Source of the DNA: Metridium senile | Lineage: Eukaryota > Cnidaria > Anthozoa > Actiniaria > Metridiidae | NCBI GenBank assembly: GCA_949775045.1 | Contig: OX459110.1 | Span: forward strand, 169,501-233,500 | Length of the DNA: 64,000 nucleotides | Reading direction: 5' to 3' | Shown: positions 33,152 to 45,595 of the stretch, one piece after another | Layout of the letters: each line of letters starts with the position of its first letter | Position numbering within the stretch: the first letter of the stretch is position 1 | Notes under the pieces: model-generated | Seen by the model: only the letters and a program-made list of their open reading frames with translations | What the model was told of the DNA's origin: nothing | Databases searched by the model: none | Position numbers and translations under genes: made by a program

Positions 33152-36100
33152 ATGCTTCATTCAAGCAACATGACCAATTTTACAGAATTATTAATGAACG
33201 TTTCTACAAACAATGACAGTAATGGCGCGATACAACCTGCATTTGGGGCCCAAATATCGGAGCCTCTCTTCATGCGAGTTATTCGCCTTACTATATACCT
33301 AATCATCTTCCTTATTGCTGTATTTGGGAATACTTTGGTCATATTTGTGGTGTATAAGACGAGGGAACTTCACACTGGTAAGCAAATACCTAAAATTATT
33401 ACACACTGTGCGCTCAAACGCGCGTCGAATTACCTAGATTTCTTGATTTTTTTTTTTAAGTATTTTTATCGTTGAAAGATTTCGGGCACTTTTAATAACT
33501 GTTTTTTCGGCATGGCCCGACAATGAGAAAAGTAGGTATTTTGTCTCCGCATAATTCCACTTTACAATTGAATTGGATTCTTTTTAAGCCTTTTTCAGTA
33601 ATAAAAAGCCGATTACATAAAATATGCATTAGTATAAGGAATTAATTTGATGGCAAACATTGTATGGAAAGCATTATGGAGGTCATGATGGACTAACCTA
33701 TTAATGGAACGTGCAAACATTCTTATAAATTCAGTTCAAACTTTAAAGCCTTTAATTAACAATAAAAATGTCGATATTTTAAAACAAAAGCTCGCTGAAT
33801 CAATTGAATGTTTAACTCAATCATGCAGCTAGTTTTTGTAAGTATCTCAGCAAACTGGCAAACAGTAGGATCACGGATTTACTATTGTAAAAGATTTAGA
33901 AAAGAAAAGAAGTGTTCATGCTACATTAGCTGGTTCGTCTTGCCATTAGCATGAACCCTGGAGCGTCCGGAATAAAGTACAATTACTTAGTAGTAATAGG
34001 TTTATTGAATCTCTCCTAAGTCAGGCGTTCCTAAGTCAAACACAAATTAACAGCGATTTCACAGACTTGGCCGTGTTGTATGTGTGAAGATCGCAGCTCG
34101 TTAAAAGTATTAGAGTTACTATCGATAATGATATCAGCACCTCAGCTAGTCATTGTATATATCTTGATCAATATCGTATACGATAGCTATAATATATTCT
34201 AGGACCCTTCCTGTTTTTCAAAGCGATAGCATCTATAGCTATAAACATCAAGACATTTGTACTATAAGCCATTCATTGACGTGTGTGACGATAATGTTTT
34301 CCACGGCCGAGATTCAATGACGATATGATGATATTCAATCCTAGTGGATTTCCGGGCTTACTGGCGCGCAATGATCGGCTGTTCTCCACTACGATCTCAT
34401 TTGTACAACAATACGATACTTAGCTGCTGAAAATGGCCACATTACTCTTTCTCTAAGCGTGTAATTACACATTTTGTACAATCTTGAAGTATTTTTCGGT
34501 GTTGTTTGAAGGGGCGTGAAGCGATCGCGTAGTACTTCACGGGTTATTAACAACGCCGAATGAATTCCTCCACTTCACAAGGGTCACGAAACTGGCCGTG
34601 TTGACCGCTAGAGTAGACACTTAAATATGCCTTTATAAACCAAGCCAATAAAACATAATGTCACTTGGTGAATCCAAGGCGCAATGGCTACAAAGCGCGT
34701 GTATTCATGAGCTGACGGGAATTATTCTTTTATATAACATGGAGGTTATTATTGCGATATTAAATCCTGCTTATAGTCAATCAAACCATTAAACTCACTA
34801 TTCTAAGGAAGTTTTAATTGTAGAGTGAGATCAGCGATTCAAAAAGCGGAACATTACACACAACCCATGCATCAGAGAATAAGAACAATTGAAATGCTCA
34901 CAACAATGATTATTATTTCAAAAGAACATGGTTTAATTGTTGTTGAGATATTAATTACTGTTTATATTCAATCAAACACAACCTACTTCAGTGACTGGAG
35001 TAGCGCACAGGAATGATTAGAGTTGCATCTTACTGGCGTTAAAGACGTCTCACTCACTCTCTCCCTTACTCTGACGAATATTTTTTACGGTGTTACACAT
35101 TTTATTCTATTACCTATCGTTTATATCAAACACCGACGCAGCCTATACTAGTTTACTCACTAGTTTACATTTGTAATTCTTAGTATAGTCACTCTCTTTT
35201 ACTCCGATGAATGATTAACGTCCAAAAAGTCAGTAAGTTAAATTCTCATGTACTGGGTATATAAATGGAAACTAGCGAGTGAACTAGTATATAAGCTGCG
35301 CCGTAAAAAATGTTGACTTAACTTTAATGACGTTTCGAGATTTAGCCCTTCGTCGAAGTAATAAAAAGGAACATATGGGCATATATGTTACCTTGGTTAC
35401 ATGTTTCCTTAGAAGCGCGGACCAATTTAATTCAGGTGTGCATTTAATGTTTATGATTCAAATGAGGAATCGGTAAGAACACCCCTCCCCTCCCCTCCCC
35501 TTTCAAAATTGACAGATTTCATCCAAAGATCGTATTGTTATAAAGAGCATTCACTTCAAAAGATTGAGCGAGTTCATACTATGAAATATTTTTGGTGATG
35601 TTAGATCAAGTTGTTTTAGGATTGTTTAATTATATTTCAAGGATATAGTATTTGTGCTCTATTCAATTCCACAGTAGCAATTTTATTGTATTTCATGGAT
35701 ATAGTGTCTGCGCTCTATTCCACAGTAGCAATTTTATTGTATTTCATGTTTGCGCACTATTCCACAGTAGCAATGTGATTCTATTTCATGGATATAGTGT
35801 TTGCGCTCTATTCCACAGTAGCAATTTGATTCTATTTCATGGATATAGTGTTTGTGCTCTATTCCACAGTAGCAATTTGATTCTATTTCATGGATATGGT
35901 GTTTCTGCTCTATTCCACAGTAGCAATTTAATTCTATTTCATGGATATAGTGTTTGTGCTCTATTCCACAGTAGCAATTTGATTCTATTTCATGGATATG
36001 GTGTTTCTGCTCTATTCCACAGTAGCAATTTAATTCTATTTCATGGATATAGTGTTTGTGACGTGCTCTATTCCACAGTAGCAATTTGATTGTATTGCAT

Positions 36101-39100
36101 GGATATAGCGTTTGCGCTCTGTTCCACAGCAGCAATTAGAATTATCAGTGTTCACTATCTGTAGTGTTTGTGCTTTAATCCCACGCCTGCATAAATTAGG
36201 GCAAAGTTTACGTTTGTAATCTATTATTGTAACGCTGTGTACGTGCGTTTGTTACAGACCTTTACTTAAGTCTATGTGGGAAATACTTCAATGCTACGCT
36301 TGTTATTTTGATCTAGCTAGTATGCTCTACAGATTTCCGATTGAATGACGTCATGTATGGTTGTTTATTCAGCAATGATGCTTGCATGTGGGAGAACTAA
36401 TACTAACAATCGATTCACTCATTCGTTCGTTCGCTATTTCGTTCTTACAGCATCAGTAACTTGCATTTGTCATATCAATTTTTTTGGCGTTCGTTCTTTT
36501 TTTCTGCCAGACGATAAACACAATAGAGCGAAATTACAAGCTATTATTATTTTATCATTATTATTATTTTATTATTATTTTTTTATTTTTTTTTATTTTA
36601 TCGAGATATTCACATATTTTTGAACATCTTTGTATTTTAGAAATGTTCTCATTAAAGATACACGAAAGTGTGTTTCACGGTTAATGAAAACGACTCTTAT
36701 ACTATTTATAAAACTCATTTATAATTCATGAATAATTGACAGAAGAATTCACGGAGGTTGTATATCCTATACAGATTCGTCCTAACTTTTAACTTGAATT
36801 TTGTCGGCCAGATTTACTTTTATCTTGACAATTTTAGTGAAATATTCAAGAACTAATGTACGTTGGAGTTTCATAAGTACTACTACAATATTTGTGTCTG
36901 ATCTGTATGAGATATACTCGTCTTCGACTCGCCACTGTATATCTCATACAGATCGGCCACTCATATTGTATATAGTATATATAGAAGAGCGCGCACAACA
37001 ACAACATTGTTTAAGATAAACATTGAAATGGAAGTATGGTATCCAGACTTTTTCTAGTGTCTTAATTATTGTGGAATTATTTACCACCAGCTAGATTATC
37101 TATAATTGTTTATTGTCGACCATTCTTAATTTTTTAAAGCTGCTCAGTTAAATTCAAATACATTCCCGGGTGCTTTTATAGATAAGACGCAAGAAAATGC
37201 ATGTAAACTTAGAATGAAAACGAACCGATCCTATTTAGCGAGCCATAAACATTATTGTATGCTGAGAAACGACCCACAAGGAACTTAAGGTCATCTTTGG
37301 AAGATAAACGTTGCAGCTTAAAATACTTTGTCAACTCTAGAAACCATTTGCGAAACAACTGCTCAGTGTATTAGTTCATAGTGAGGATGGTTTGTGTGTT
37401 GAGTAACTTATTGTCAAACTCGACAATTGCTTGCTTATTATCGCTATCGAAAAGCGGGCGATCACGCTAGGCATAAAGCAGCAGACACGGATATTTAACA
37501 TGGATTGAATTCTTTGCATACCGCTGTGTCATTATCGTACAGCTGATGGTATCTTTTTATGTGAATTTGATTGTTGAGCTGTGATGAGAATTAAGATAAG
37601 AAATGATGACTAATATAAACCCAGTGTGGAAGACATGTGATAACGCTTTAGAAGCTGAGAATTAAATGAATAAGTGAATGCATCTTGATAAAGGTACTTT
37701 TTGACAAACAATTTAGAAGGAAAACTAATTGTAAAAGACAACGTTTCGTTGTCATCTCAACAACATTATCAGGTAAATGAATAACAAGAACTATATGCAA
37801 ATATATAGCTAAAAAAGTGGATGAATGTAGGAATTAATGAATGAATTTATAAGCTAGTGGCTAAATAAATGAATGATCGAATAAATGAATAAATGGATGG
37901 ATGAATGGATAGAAGGATTGATGGATGAAGGAAGGAAGGAAGGAAGAAAAGAATGAAAAAAATGAGTGCATGTATGTATGGATGGATAGATGGATGAACG
38001 AGTTGCTAAAAAGATAAATGGAGTAATGAATGAATGATTATAGGAATAAAATAAAAAACAAAAATGAATAGAATGAATAGAATAAATAGAAGAATGAATA
38101 GAATAAATAGAAGAATGAATAGAATAAATAGAAGAATGAATGAAAAATCGAAAATGGATAAATTAATTAATTAAATTAATTCGAATGAAAGACCAAAACG
38201 GATGACAATAATGGCTCCTTTTGTCCCAACTTACAAAGATCAAAACAGCGTCTGCATCGAATAATGTAAGACTTCCTTTGTGGAAGTAGCATTAAAATAG
38301 TTTGTAGTTATGAGTTTGACCTTACATAATTACTTGTCTTATAATTGCTCTAATAGACAACCCCTGGCCGTAACCATGGGATTGGCCGTCCTTGATACCT
38401 CGTCGCGTCATTGCTGTAAAATGTCTAGTGTTTTGAGAGCAAACATCAAATCCTGACACTATGTTTATCTTCTGTAAGTCGGAAGCCATATGCGCTATTT
38501 TGCGCTATTGTAAGGAACTTATAATGTTTGAATGACTCCAAGAGAGTTTGTCTCTTAGCAGGATGTGGTCTTTACGTCGTGTCTACCACCCACTATTAAA
38601 TTAAGTCTTCCTTGCGCGCGTGCGTCGACTATGACGTAATAGGCCATAGCACGGTTACTATTTTCAGGTTATTGCAGTAAGACAATTTCACGGCAATTTT
38701 TGTAGACCATTTCATAAATAAACTACAAGAATGCATCAAGACATTGTTAAAAACTCATCTATTTCGCACAAACTTGATATCTGGACATATTTTAAAATCT
38801 TAAAAACTCATATGTTTTTGTAAAACCGTTTTTATGCCAGTTTTGGGCATTGAGACTTTAGTTTTATGCGTTGTTTGAAGAAAGTACTATTATAATTTTA
38901 TTATATTATTTCACGGTTTTCGTAGAACATTTTAAGATTTTCGTACGTGTCGAACATTTAACAGTTTTTTGCTACAAACTCGAGAGAATGTGGTGTTTTT
39001 AAGGCACTGAGTTTAAGGAGGCTTCCTACAGTTTTTTTAGGCCTCGACCGGTCAACTTTAAACGGCTGTAGATCGTATATGCATACAGCCACAGCTTTGA

Positions 39101-42100
39101 CATTTTGACCAGTTGTCACATAATGTTTGAAGCTTTTAATGGTGTGGGTTTTTTTATATCGGAGTTACCATAGCGACCAACTAGATCCAAACCTCACAAT
39201 ATTTTCAGGAGAGGGCAATAGTAAAAGAAAATATTGGTATTTGAAAAACTTCCAAAACTTACTTAATTTACAAAACTACTGAACTCATTGTCTGATATCT
39301 GTTCTGTTCTCTTTCAGTTACTGGGTATTTGATTTCCAATCTTGCTATAGCCGATCTTGGTGTGGGACTTTTATGTATTCCTTTCACCGTCATATTCTTT
39401 GAAATGGATTTCTACTGGCCGTTTGGGTTTATAATGTGCAAGCTGGTATCCGCTCTACAACCATTTTTTTTGATGGGTTCTGTTGGTTCATTGATGGCTA
39501 TTTCTATAGGTAAGAACCGAGCAGCGCCCTAGCAAACACTGCATCGCGACCCCCTATAGATGGGCGTAGTGTTTACAAGTGTTGGTATTGTACTGCTAAT
39601 TTGCCAACCATTTTAACAATAGATTTCTTTGTTCTTATAACAATGGTTGGTTGGTAGCAAAAACATAACAAAATACGTCACTGTACGTCCACATATATAG
39701 AAGGTTTTCATGGTGGCCATGTTTGTGGTACCCTGGAATCCAGAGGGTTTCTTGGTCTAGTATTTGTATTTATTATTTGTACGTCTTTATCCGTTAAACG
39801 TCACAAACCGTCAGATTTACAAACGCTAAAGCAAATAGAAAGTATCCTCTGGTACCCAGGGTAGGTTTATGGGCAAATTCAAAACGTAATGTAGTTATTG
39901 TAATCCTGAAGGATCTCCCGTGGGTATAGGTATAGTTTATTCTATTCTTTACTATAGGTGGATTGCAACCATTCCCAGGAGAGTGAATTAAACAAAAGAA
40001 ACGACAGCCATACTGGTGGTCCTTTTGTTCAATTCGCTCTCCTGGAAATGGTTGCAAACCAAGAATTCATGGCAACAGTCGACACATTTATATCCGTGAG
40101 TGAAAAACCCTCCACCCCTCGGGTTTTGGTTTCCAAATCCCTAAGAGATACCAAGAAATATTGATATTCTAAATTTCAATTTCCATGCCCTTCAATCCCT
40201 CCACCCGGGAATTGCCATGACTCTTTATGTATCTGATCCGGTCGTCTGTTCACTTGATGCTCACCAATGTACACTATATTCTCTATTTCAGATCGACATC
40301 AGTCCATCGTTTATCCATTTAATCCACGAATAAGCATAACACAAGGAAAACTCATTATTGCCCTTATATGGCTTATTGCACTCTTCCCGGCATTCCCTAT
40401 GCTTGGTGTCATGAAAACAATGCCTGGACCTGGACCAAACTCGAAGGTCACGTGTGGCGAGTCGTGGCCAGATTTTGATCCAAAAACTCAACAACACAGT
40501 CAATTGTCGTTGGCGTACACCGTCGCGTCTTTCCTACTGACCTATGCCATTCCTCTGCCCTTGATAATCATACTCTATATCAGAATTGGGCTAAAGTTGA
40601 GAGAAGCTATCGCCGATGCCGCTGACCGACCTGGTTTTCAGGCGGCTCAGATGACCAAGAAAATCGTCAAGATGTTAGTTGCCGTGGTTGTGTGTTATGC
40701 TCTTTGCTATCTGCCTTTCCATACAGTATACTTCATGCTTTTGTCGACGGCCGATCAAGGGTAAATTACTTTAAAATTGATGTTATAAACTTGTCACCGT
40801 TATTCCAGTGATGAGTCCCTCCCAGGGGTTTTAGGGAACAACGGAACAAGCACATTTATTTTAAGGGAACAAGGGATACTGCCAAGTTTTTTTAGGGAAC
40901 AAGGGAACAAAATATGATAAAACAACAGTTTTGTTGGGATCATGGGAACATAAGGTAAAACATTTTAGGGAAACAGTTATTTTAATTATGGGGAACAAGG
41001 GAGAAAATGCAAAAAGGTCAATGGAACATGGGAACATGCATGCATGCATGCAAAGGTTTTCAAACAATGGATTCATGTCACGACTCTTGGGTAAAAAAAA
41101 AACTTGGCCCCCAGGCTTCGACATGAATTCATTGTTCAAAATCATCTGCATGTAGTAACAGCTATGTGCATTATGATCATAATAGATTCAAGTTGAGACT
41201 GCAATTACAGGATCTATAAACTCACTGTACTTTAGCTACTACAGCCTCGAACTGAATCTTTTCTTTCATGATCAGTGGAGCGAATTATGAAAAGGCCCAC
41301 AATGCCGCATCTTTACATCTTGAATGTCTATCTAATTAGAAAATCCATTGTGTTCCAATGTGAACAAGAGACTTGCCAGTCAAGAACAATCGCATATACA
41401 GGGTGCAGTATTCAGATTCTGTTTATTCATGGGATGAATGCCATTCTTGGAGAAGTGGAATCGTTAAGCAACGTTGATTCATTATTCCCTTGCAAAATGT
41501 ATTATTCATTTACAATGCCGGTGTTAACTAACTGGAATAACGGTGGCTTTACTAGAAAAATTGTCAGTTTAGTCATAGTGTAAGCGATGTACTCGAGAAT
41601 ATAGGCAAAAATTAAAAAAAGAAATCAGTTATGAAAAAAAGAAATGAATAAGTTATAAATAATAAGTAAAGAAATTAAGAAATTGAGAAGCCATTTTTTA
41701 AACATTTTTACTATTAGATATTTTCATCAGAAATGTAAGTAAAGAAAGCTTTGGAGAATATTTATCTAGTAGATATGACTTCAAGATTGATGCTTTTAGT
41801 AAATCTTTAAAATTAGATATGCTGAAGGCTTTTTTTTTGCTTCCTTGTCAGTTGTATTCCAAGCCTTAACACCAATGAATCTCATAGCAAATTTCCTATA
41901 GACCTGACAATGTTGATTTGTGTCCACAGTTCAGAGACCGCGAAGATACTCTGGCTGCTACTATCTTACGCACAGGTTCTGATGTACTTCAACAGCGCCA
42001 GCAATCCCATCCTGTATGCATTCCTAGGTGATCAGTTCAAGACAGGCTTCAAGAAAATACTCGGCATCAAAGACAAAGCTTCCGGTACTGTATCGATGAG

Positions 42101-42122
42101 TACTCGCTGTACATACGCATGA
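33152..42122 (+). CDS. Rhodopsin-class neuropeptide-type GPCR, first paralogue
   Basis: Four coding exons: 33,152-33,377; 39,318-39,509; 40,292-40,760; 41,930-42,122. Intron phases are 1, 1 and 2; all borders are GT-AG. Total 1,080 nt, 359 residues. The ATG at 33,152 is the first in frame after an upstream stop. The N-terminus has several N-glycosylation sites (NMT, NFT, NVS, NDS). TM1 has FGNTLV; TM2 LAIADLG; then WPFG and the TM3 Cys (MCK); DRH stands in place of DRY; TM4 has IWLIA; ECL2 has its Cys (TCGESW); TM5 has a Pro (YAIPLP); TM6 has CYLPFH in place of CWxP; TM7 has NPILY. The tail is short. WPFG and the overall layout fit peptide receptors (NPY/NPFF/galanin-like); the ligand cannot be named. 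Introns carry a 51-bp minisatellite and dispersed repeats. A candidate AATAAA is at 42,782. Confidence 0.9.
35078..35168 (+). repeat. Dispersed repeat, partial copy
   Basis: TTACGGTGTTACACATTTTA, then CCGACGCAGCCTATACTAG and TTTACTCACTAGTTTAC; lacks the hairpin half. Intron 1 of the first GPCR gene. Confidence 0.75.
35265..35368 (-). repeat. Dispersed repeat, internally deleted copy
   Basis: GGAAACTAGCGAGTGAACTAG joins almost directly to CCGTAAAAAATGTTGACTTA, then GACGTTTCGAGATTTAGCCC. Opposite in orientation to the copy 100 bp upstream. Confidence 0.75.
35640..36140 (+). repeat. 51-bp minisatellite, about nine units
   Basis: Unit begins TTCCACAGTAGCAATTTGAT and continues TCTATTTCATGGATATAGTG TTTGTGCTCTA. 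As 51 is a multiple of three, both strands show open frames of over 130 codons; these are by-products in intron 1 of the first GPCR gene. Confidence 0.9.
36346..36353. promoter_or_regulatory. Isolated TGACGTCA palindrome
   Basis: Perfect CRE-type octamer in intron 1 of the first GPCR gene; one of few outside the cluster at 42,120-42,783. Confidence 0.3.
36900..36954. repeat. Hairpin with perfect 18-bp arms
   Basis: GATCTGTATGAGATATAC and its exact inverse GTATATCTCATACAGATC, with a 19-nt loop. Intronic; may be a remnant foldback element. Confidence 0.8.
37720..37780 (-). repeat. Second hairpin motif ending GAAACGTT
   Basis: On the minus strand: CTGATAATGTTGTTGAGATG, then ACAACGAAACGTTGTC. 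TGTTGT pairs with ACAAC before GAAAC, the same layout as in the larger dispersed repeat but a different sequence. Confidence 0.5.
37840..38175 (+). repeat. Degenerate GAAT/GGAT tetranucleotide array
   Basis: GAATGAAT, GGATGGAT, GGAAGGAA and GAATAGAATAAATAGAA units with drift. Intron 1 of the first GPCR gene. Confidence 0.85.
39568..39690 (+). repeat. Interspersed repeat shared with 45,265-45,380
   Basis: GTAGTGTTTACAAGTGTTGG, TGCTAATTTGCCAACCATTT and TAACAAAATACGTCACTGTA recur in the same order at 45,265-45,380. Intron 2 of the first GPCR gene. Confidence 0.7.
39962..40057. mobile_element. Foldback element, short copy (GGTTGCAACCATTCCCAGG family)
   Basis: Ends ATTGCAACCATTCCCAGGAG and, inverted, CTCTCCTGGAAATGGTTGCA. 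Full copies at 46,826 and 57,778 have a longer interior, so this one is internally deleted. Confidence 0.85.
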
Positions 42123-42783
42123 CGTCATTAACCACTGACGTCACATATCACGTGAATTGTTGACGTCATTCATATCGCGTCAGTCACTGTATATCAATTC
42201 CATGCATGGTGACGTCATTGTTTTTGGTTCATAGACATGCGCATGACGTCATCATGCTGCGTCACAGGTTACATTCTGTTATACAGCCATTTCAAAAAAG
42301 GTTGAAGGTTTTGTTGCATGTTGCTTATTGCATGCTGCATGTTGCTAATCGAGCTGAGATTAAAATATGTTATACTCATATGTAACATATTTAAACACAG
42401 GATAGATTATGTTAGAAAATCCTGCAGACAAAGTCTTGACAAATTAAATTCCATACTGTTGTGACCTTTCGCTGCTTGAATTCATATCATCCATAGTTCA
42501 TTTCGGGCTTGGTATGCAAGAAACAACAAAACCTTCACCAACCTTGTTTGAAATAGCTGTACACCAAGCTAATGTGATGATGACATATTAATGACGTCAT
42601 TCATGTTACTAAACAGGCCTTGTGTCATTGCTTACCAACGCGTAAATATGATGATGTCATGTTTTTTATAAAAAATATCAGATGTATCCATGACGTCATT
42701 CATGTCACGTCAAAGAACACGTTTTTATCAGTGTATTCAAGCTTTAATTTATTGATAAAAATTGATGACGTCACAATATATAA
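42120..42783. promoter_or_regulatory. Cluster of eight TGACGTCA palindromes
   Basis: Perfect octamers at 42,120, 42,136, 42,161, 42,210, 42,244, 42,592, 42,691 and 42,776. The first overlaps the GPCR stop codon. TGACGTCA is the full CRE site bound by CREB/ATF bZIP dimers. By chance one per 65 kb is expected on a uniform model. Flanks partly repeat (ATGACGTCATTCAT), so a decayed repeat could explain some copies. Function as an enhancer is inferred. Confidence 0.6.
42365..42515 (+). repeat. Interspersed repeat, partner of 24,055-24,250
   Basis: AATATGTTATACTCATATGT, ATCCTGCAGACAAAGTCTTG and ATAGTTCATTTCGGGCTTGG in the same order as the inverted copy at 24 kb. Confidence 0.7.
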
Positions 42784-42848
42784 TAAACGAGGCTACTTGA
42801 AACATGCGCAAATTAGAGTGAAACAGTCACTTATAATGTAAATATAAC

Positions 42849-42987
42849 TGGAAACTAGCGAGTAAACTAGTATAGGCTGCGTCGGTGTTTGATATAAGCA
42901 ATAGGTAATAGAATGAAATTTGTAACACCGTAAAAACTGTTGCCTTAACTTTACTGACGTTTCGAGCTTTAACCCTTCGTCGGAGTT
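42849..42987 (-). repeat. Hammerhead-like dispersed repeat, full copy
   Basis: GGAAACTAGCGAGTAAACTAG to CGAGCTTTAACCCTTCGTCG. One base of the hairpin loop differs (TTTAACCC for TTTAGCCC). It lies just after the first GPCR gene. Confidence 0.82.
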
Positions 42988-43189
42988 AAAAAGCAAATGT
43001 AAATATAGTTTATTGGGATAGTTAAACAAGTCTTATAATGGACGATTCTGTCAATAACTGTGAGTAAAGTAGAAGTTCATATTGTCAATATTTTAGATAT
43101 TCTTAATAATTCAGTATTAACAAATATATAATAGTACAATAGATATACATACCATCGTCATCATCGTCAATAACAAGGGCATAATCATC

Positions 43190-43895
43190 ATTGTTATCCG
43201 TCATCATTGTTATCCGTCATCATTGTTATCAGTCATCATTGTTATCCGTCATCATTGTTATCAGTCATCATTGTTATCAGTCATCATTGTTATCAGTCAT
43301 CATTGTTATCAGTCATCATTGTTATCAGTCATCATTGTTATCAGTCATCATTGTTATCAGTCATCATTGTTATCAGTCATCATTGTTATCAGTCATCATT
43401 GTTATCAGTCATCATTGTTATCCGTCATCATTGTTATCAGTCATCATTGTTATCAGTCATCATTGTTATCAGTCATCATTGTTATCCGTCATCATTGTTA
43501 TCAGTCATCATTGTTATCAGTCATCATTGTTATCAGTCATCATTGTTATCAGTCATCATTGTTATCCGTCATCATTGTTATCCGTCATCATTGTTATCAG
43601 TCATCATTGTTATCAGTCATCATTGTTATCAGTCATCATTGTTATCAGTCATCATTGTTATCAGTCATCATTGTTATCAGTCATCATTGTTATCCGTCAT
43701 CATTGTTATCCGTCATCATTGTTATCAGTCATCATTGTTATCAGTCATCATTGTTATCAGTCATCATTGTTATCAGTCATCATTGTTATCATCATCGCCA
43801 TTATCATAAATATAATGATCATCATCATCACCATCATCACTACCACCATCATCATTATCATCATCATCATCATTATCATAACCATTATCATCTGT
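43190..43895 (+). repeat. 16-bp minisatellite, about 37 units, then (ATC)n
   Basis: Unit TCATCATTGTTATCAG (sometimes CCG for CAG) repeats to about 43,793, followed by irregular ATC/ACC triplets. With a 16-bp stop-free unit, all three forward frames are open for up to 253 codons; these are by-products. Confidence 0.93.
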
Positions 43896-44109
43896 CATGG
43901 GCCAACACACAAGGCAGATTTTCCATATAAAGCAAGTAATAATGTACTTTAATGTATGTAATCCAATGTAAACAAATTACATTAAATGGTGGTAAAATGC
44001 ATGTACGTTTCTTTTGTTCTAATATCTAACATTATCTGGGGGTATTTGATTTTGGTTATTGTGCTATTACTAGTGAGTTAACATGTGGGTATGCAATATA
44101 CAAGTAAGC

Positions 44110-44650
44110 ATGTATACACCAGCACAACCACAACTACCACTTCTATCACCACAACAACAACGTACCACAACCACAACCAATACCACCAAACACCACCACA
44201 ACAACAACCACAACCACAACCAATACCACCAAGCACCACCACAACAACAACCACAACCACAACCAATACCACCAAACACCACCACAACAACAACCACAAC
44301 CACAACCAATACCACCAAACACCACCACAACAACAACCACAACCAATACCACCAAACACCACCACAACAACCAACAACCACAACCACAACCAATACCACC
44401 AAACACCACCACAACAACAACCACAACCAATACCACCAAACACCACCACAACAACAACCACAACCACAACCAATACCACCAAGCACCACCACAACAACAA
44501 CCACAACCAATACCACCAAACACCACCACCACAACCAATACCACCAAACACCACCACCACCACCACCACCACCACCATAACAGTCACCACCAACACAGCC
44601 ACCACCCAACAACAACCACAACCAATACCAATACCACCAAGCACCACCAA
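44110..44650 (+). repeat. ACC/AAC-rich minisatellite
   Basis: CACCACCACAACAACAACCA and CAACCAATACCACCAA blocks recur about every 40-60 bp. The strand is almost free of T, so long frames encoding Thr/Asn/His/Pro on + and Val/Leu/Trp/Cys/Gly on - appear without meaning. Confidence 0.9.
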
Positions 44651-44914
44651 AGATGAGACCAAAAATGTGTCCGGTTTAAAGAGAATTTCGTCAGTGTCTT
44701 TTAGGGTCCGGTATAGAAATAGGTTCCACTATTTATTGCTAATTATGTTAAACGCTTTTGATGCTGTTATCCTCCAAAGTAATATCTTACACGTAATTGT
44801 TTGTAGGCACTAAAACCATCCCAACAGAGTGCGTGGACATCAAAAATGCCTAAGACCCCATGCTGATGGACGATGGAGCGTCACAAGTTTATCAATAATT
44901 TATGGCCAAAAAAG

Positions 44915-45085
44915 GCAAAAATAGGCCTTACCATTGGTCAAAATAAGCCTTACCATTGGTCAAAATAAGCCTTACAATTTGTCAAAATAAGCCTTACCAT
45001 TGGTCAAAATAAGCCTTACAATTGGTCAAAATACGCCTTACAAATGGTAAAAATAAGCCTTGTCACTGGTAAAAATAAGTCTTAA
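44915..45085 (+). repeat. 22-bp minisatellite, about seven units
   Basis: Unit GGTCAAAATAAGCCTTACCATT with small changes (CAATT, CACTGG). The last units are more diverged. Confidence 0.88.
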
Positions 45086-45264
45086 TATAAGCCAGCCACG
45101 AAGAGGACATGGATTTGAAAAAGGGGATACTTGCAAGTTGTGCTTTTTTGTGTACATATTTTGTAAATTTTTCTTTGAGGGTCACTAGATTATCAGGGTT
45201 TTTTTTCTTCTCATACTGTCGCTTGCTAAACTCGGTGAATAAAGTTTCTATAAGTCATATAGGT

Positions 45265-45380
45265 GAGCGTAGTGTTTGCAAGTGTTCGTATTGTGATGCT
45301 AATTGGCCAACCATTTTCACAGTAGATTTGTTAATTTATTTTGGTTAGAAAAACCATAACAAAACACGTCACTGTACGTC
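45265..45380 (+). repeat. Interspersed repeat shared with 39,568-39,690
   Basis: GTAGTGTTTGCAAGTGTTCG, GATGCTAATTGGCCAACCAT and ACAAAACACGTCACTGTACG. See the copy in GPCR intron 2. Confidence 0.7.
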
Positions 45381-45535
45381 TACCTGTCTACCTCTTAGTT
45401 AGGGTTGTAATCAGCGATTTATTTCCATTTAGTGTCAACAATCTAAATCAAAAGCTGAATTTCTACAAACAAGAGATGGAACCATGGCAACCAGAATAAC
45501 AAATAAAAGGTACCCTTAATGGGCCAAAGGAATGC

Positions 45536-45595
45536 CGGATATATATCGTCCCCTGCACGAAAAAGAACGAATCGTCCAGGGGACGAAACATCCGG
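45536..45595. repeat. Hairpin around CGTCCCCTG / CAGGGGACG
   Basis: CCGGAT..ATCGTCCCCTG is inverted as CAGGGGACGAAACATCCGG about 20 nt later. May be a short foldback element; non-coding. Confidence 0.55.

Noticed and set aside
35652..36135. Open frames of 133-145 codons on both strands
   Set aside because: 51-bp minisatellite in a GPCR intron; unit length divisible by three explains them.
36345..36684. Overlapping frames rich in Phe/Tyr/Leu
   Set aside because: They run through a T-rich tract inside a GPCR intron; no conserved features.
43191..43952. Open frames of 200-253 codons in three frames
   Set aside because: A 16-bp stop-free unit keeps all forward frames open; repeat by-product.
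44070..44813. Thr/Asn/His/Pro-rich and Val/Trp/Cys-rich frames on both strands
   Set aside because: Composition follows the ACC/AAC repeat; no domain or non-repeat coding sequence.
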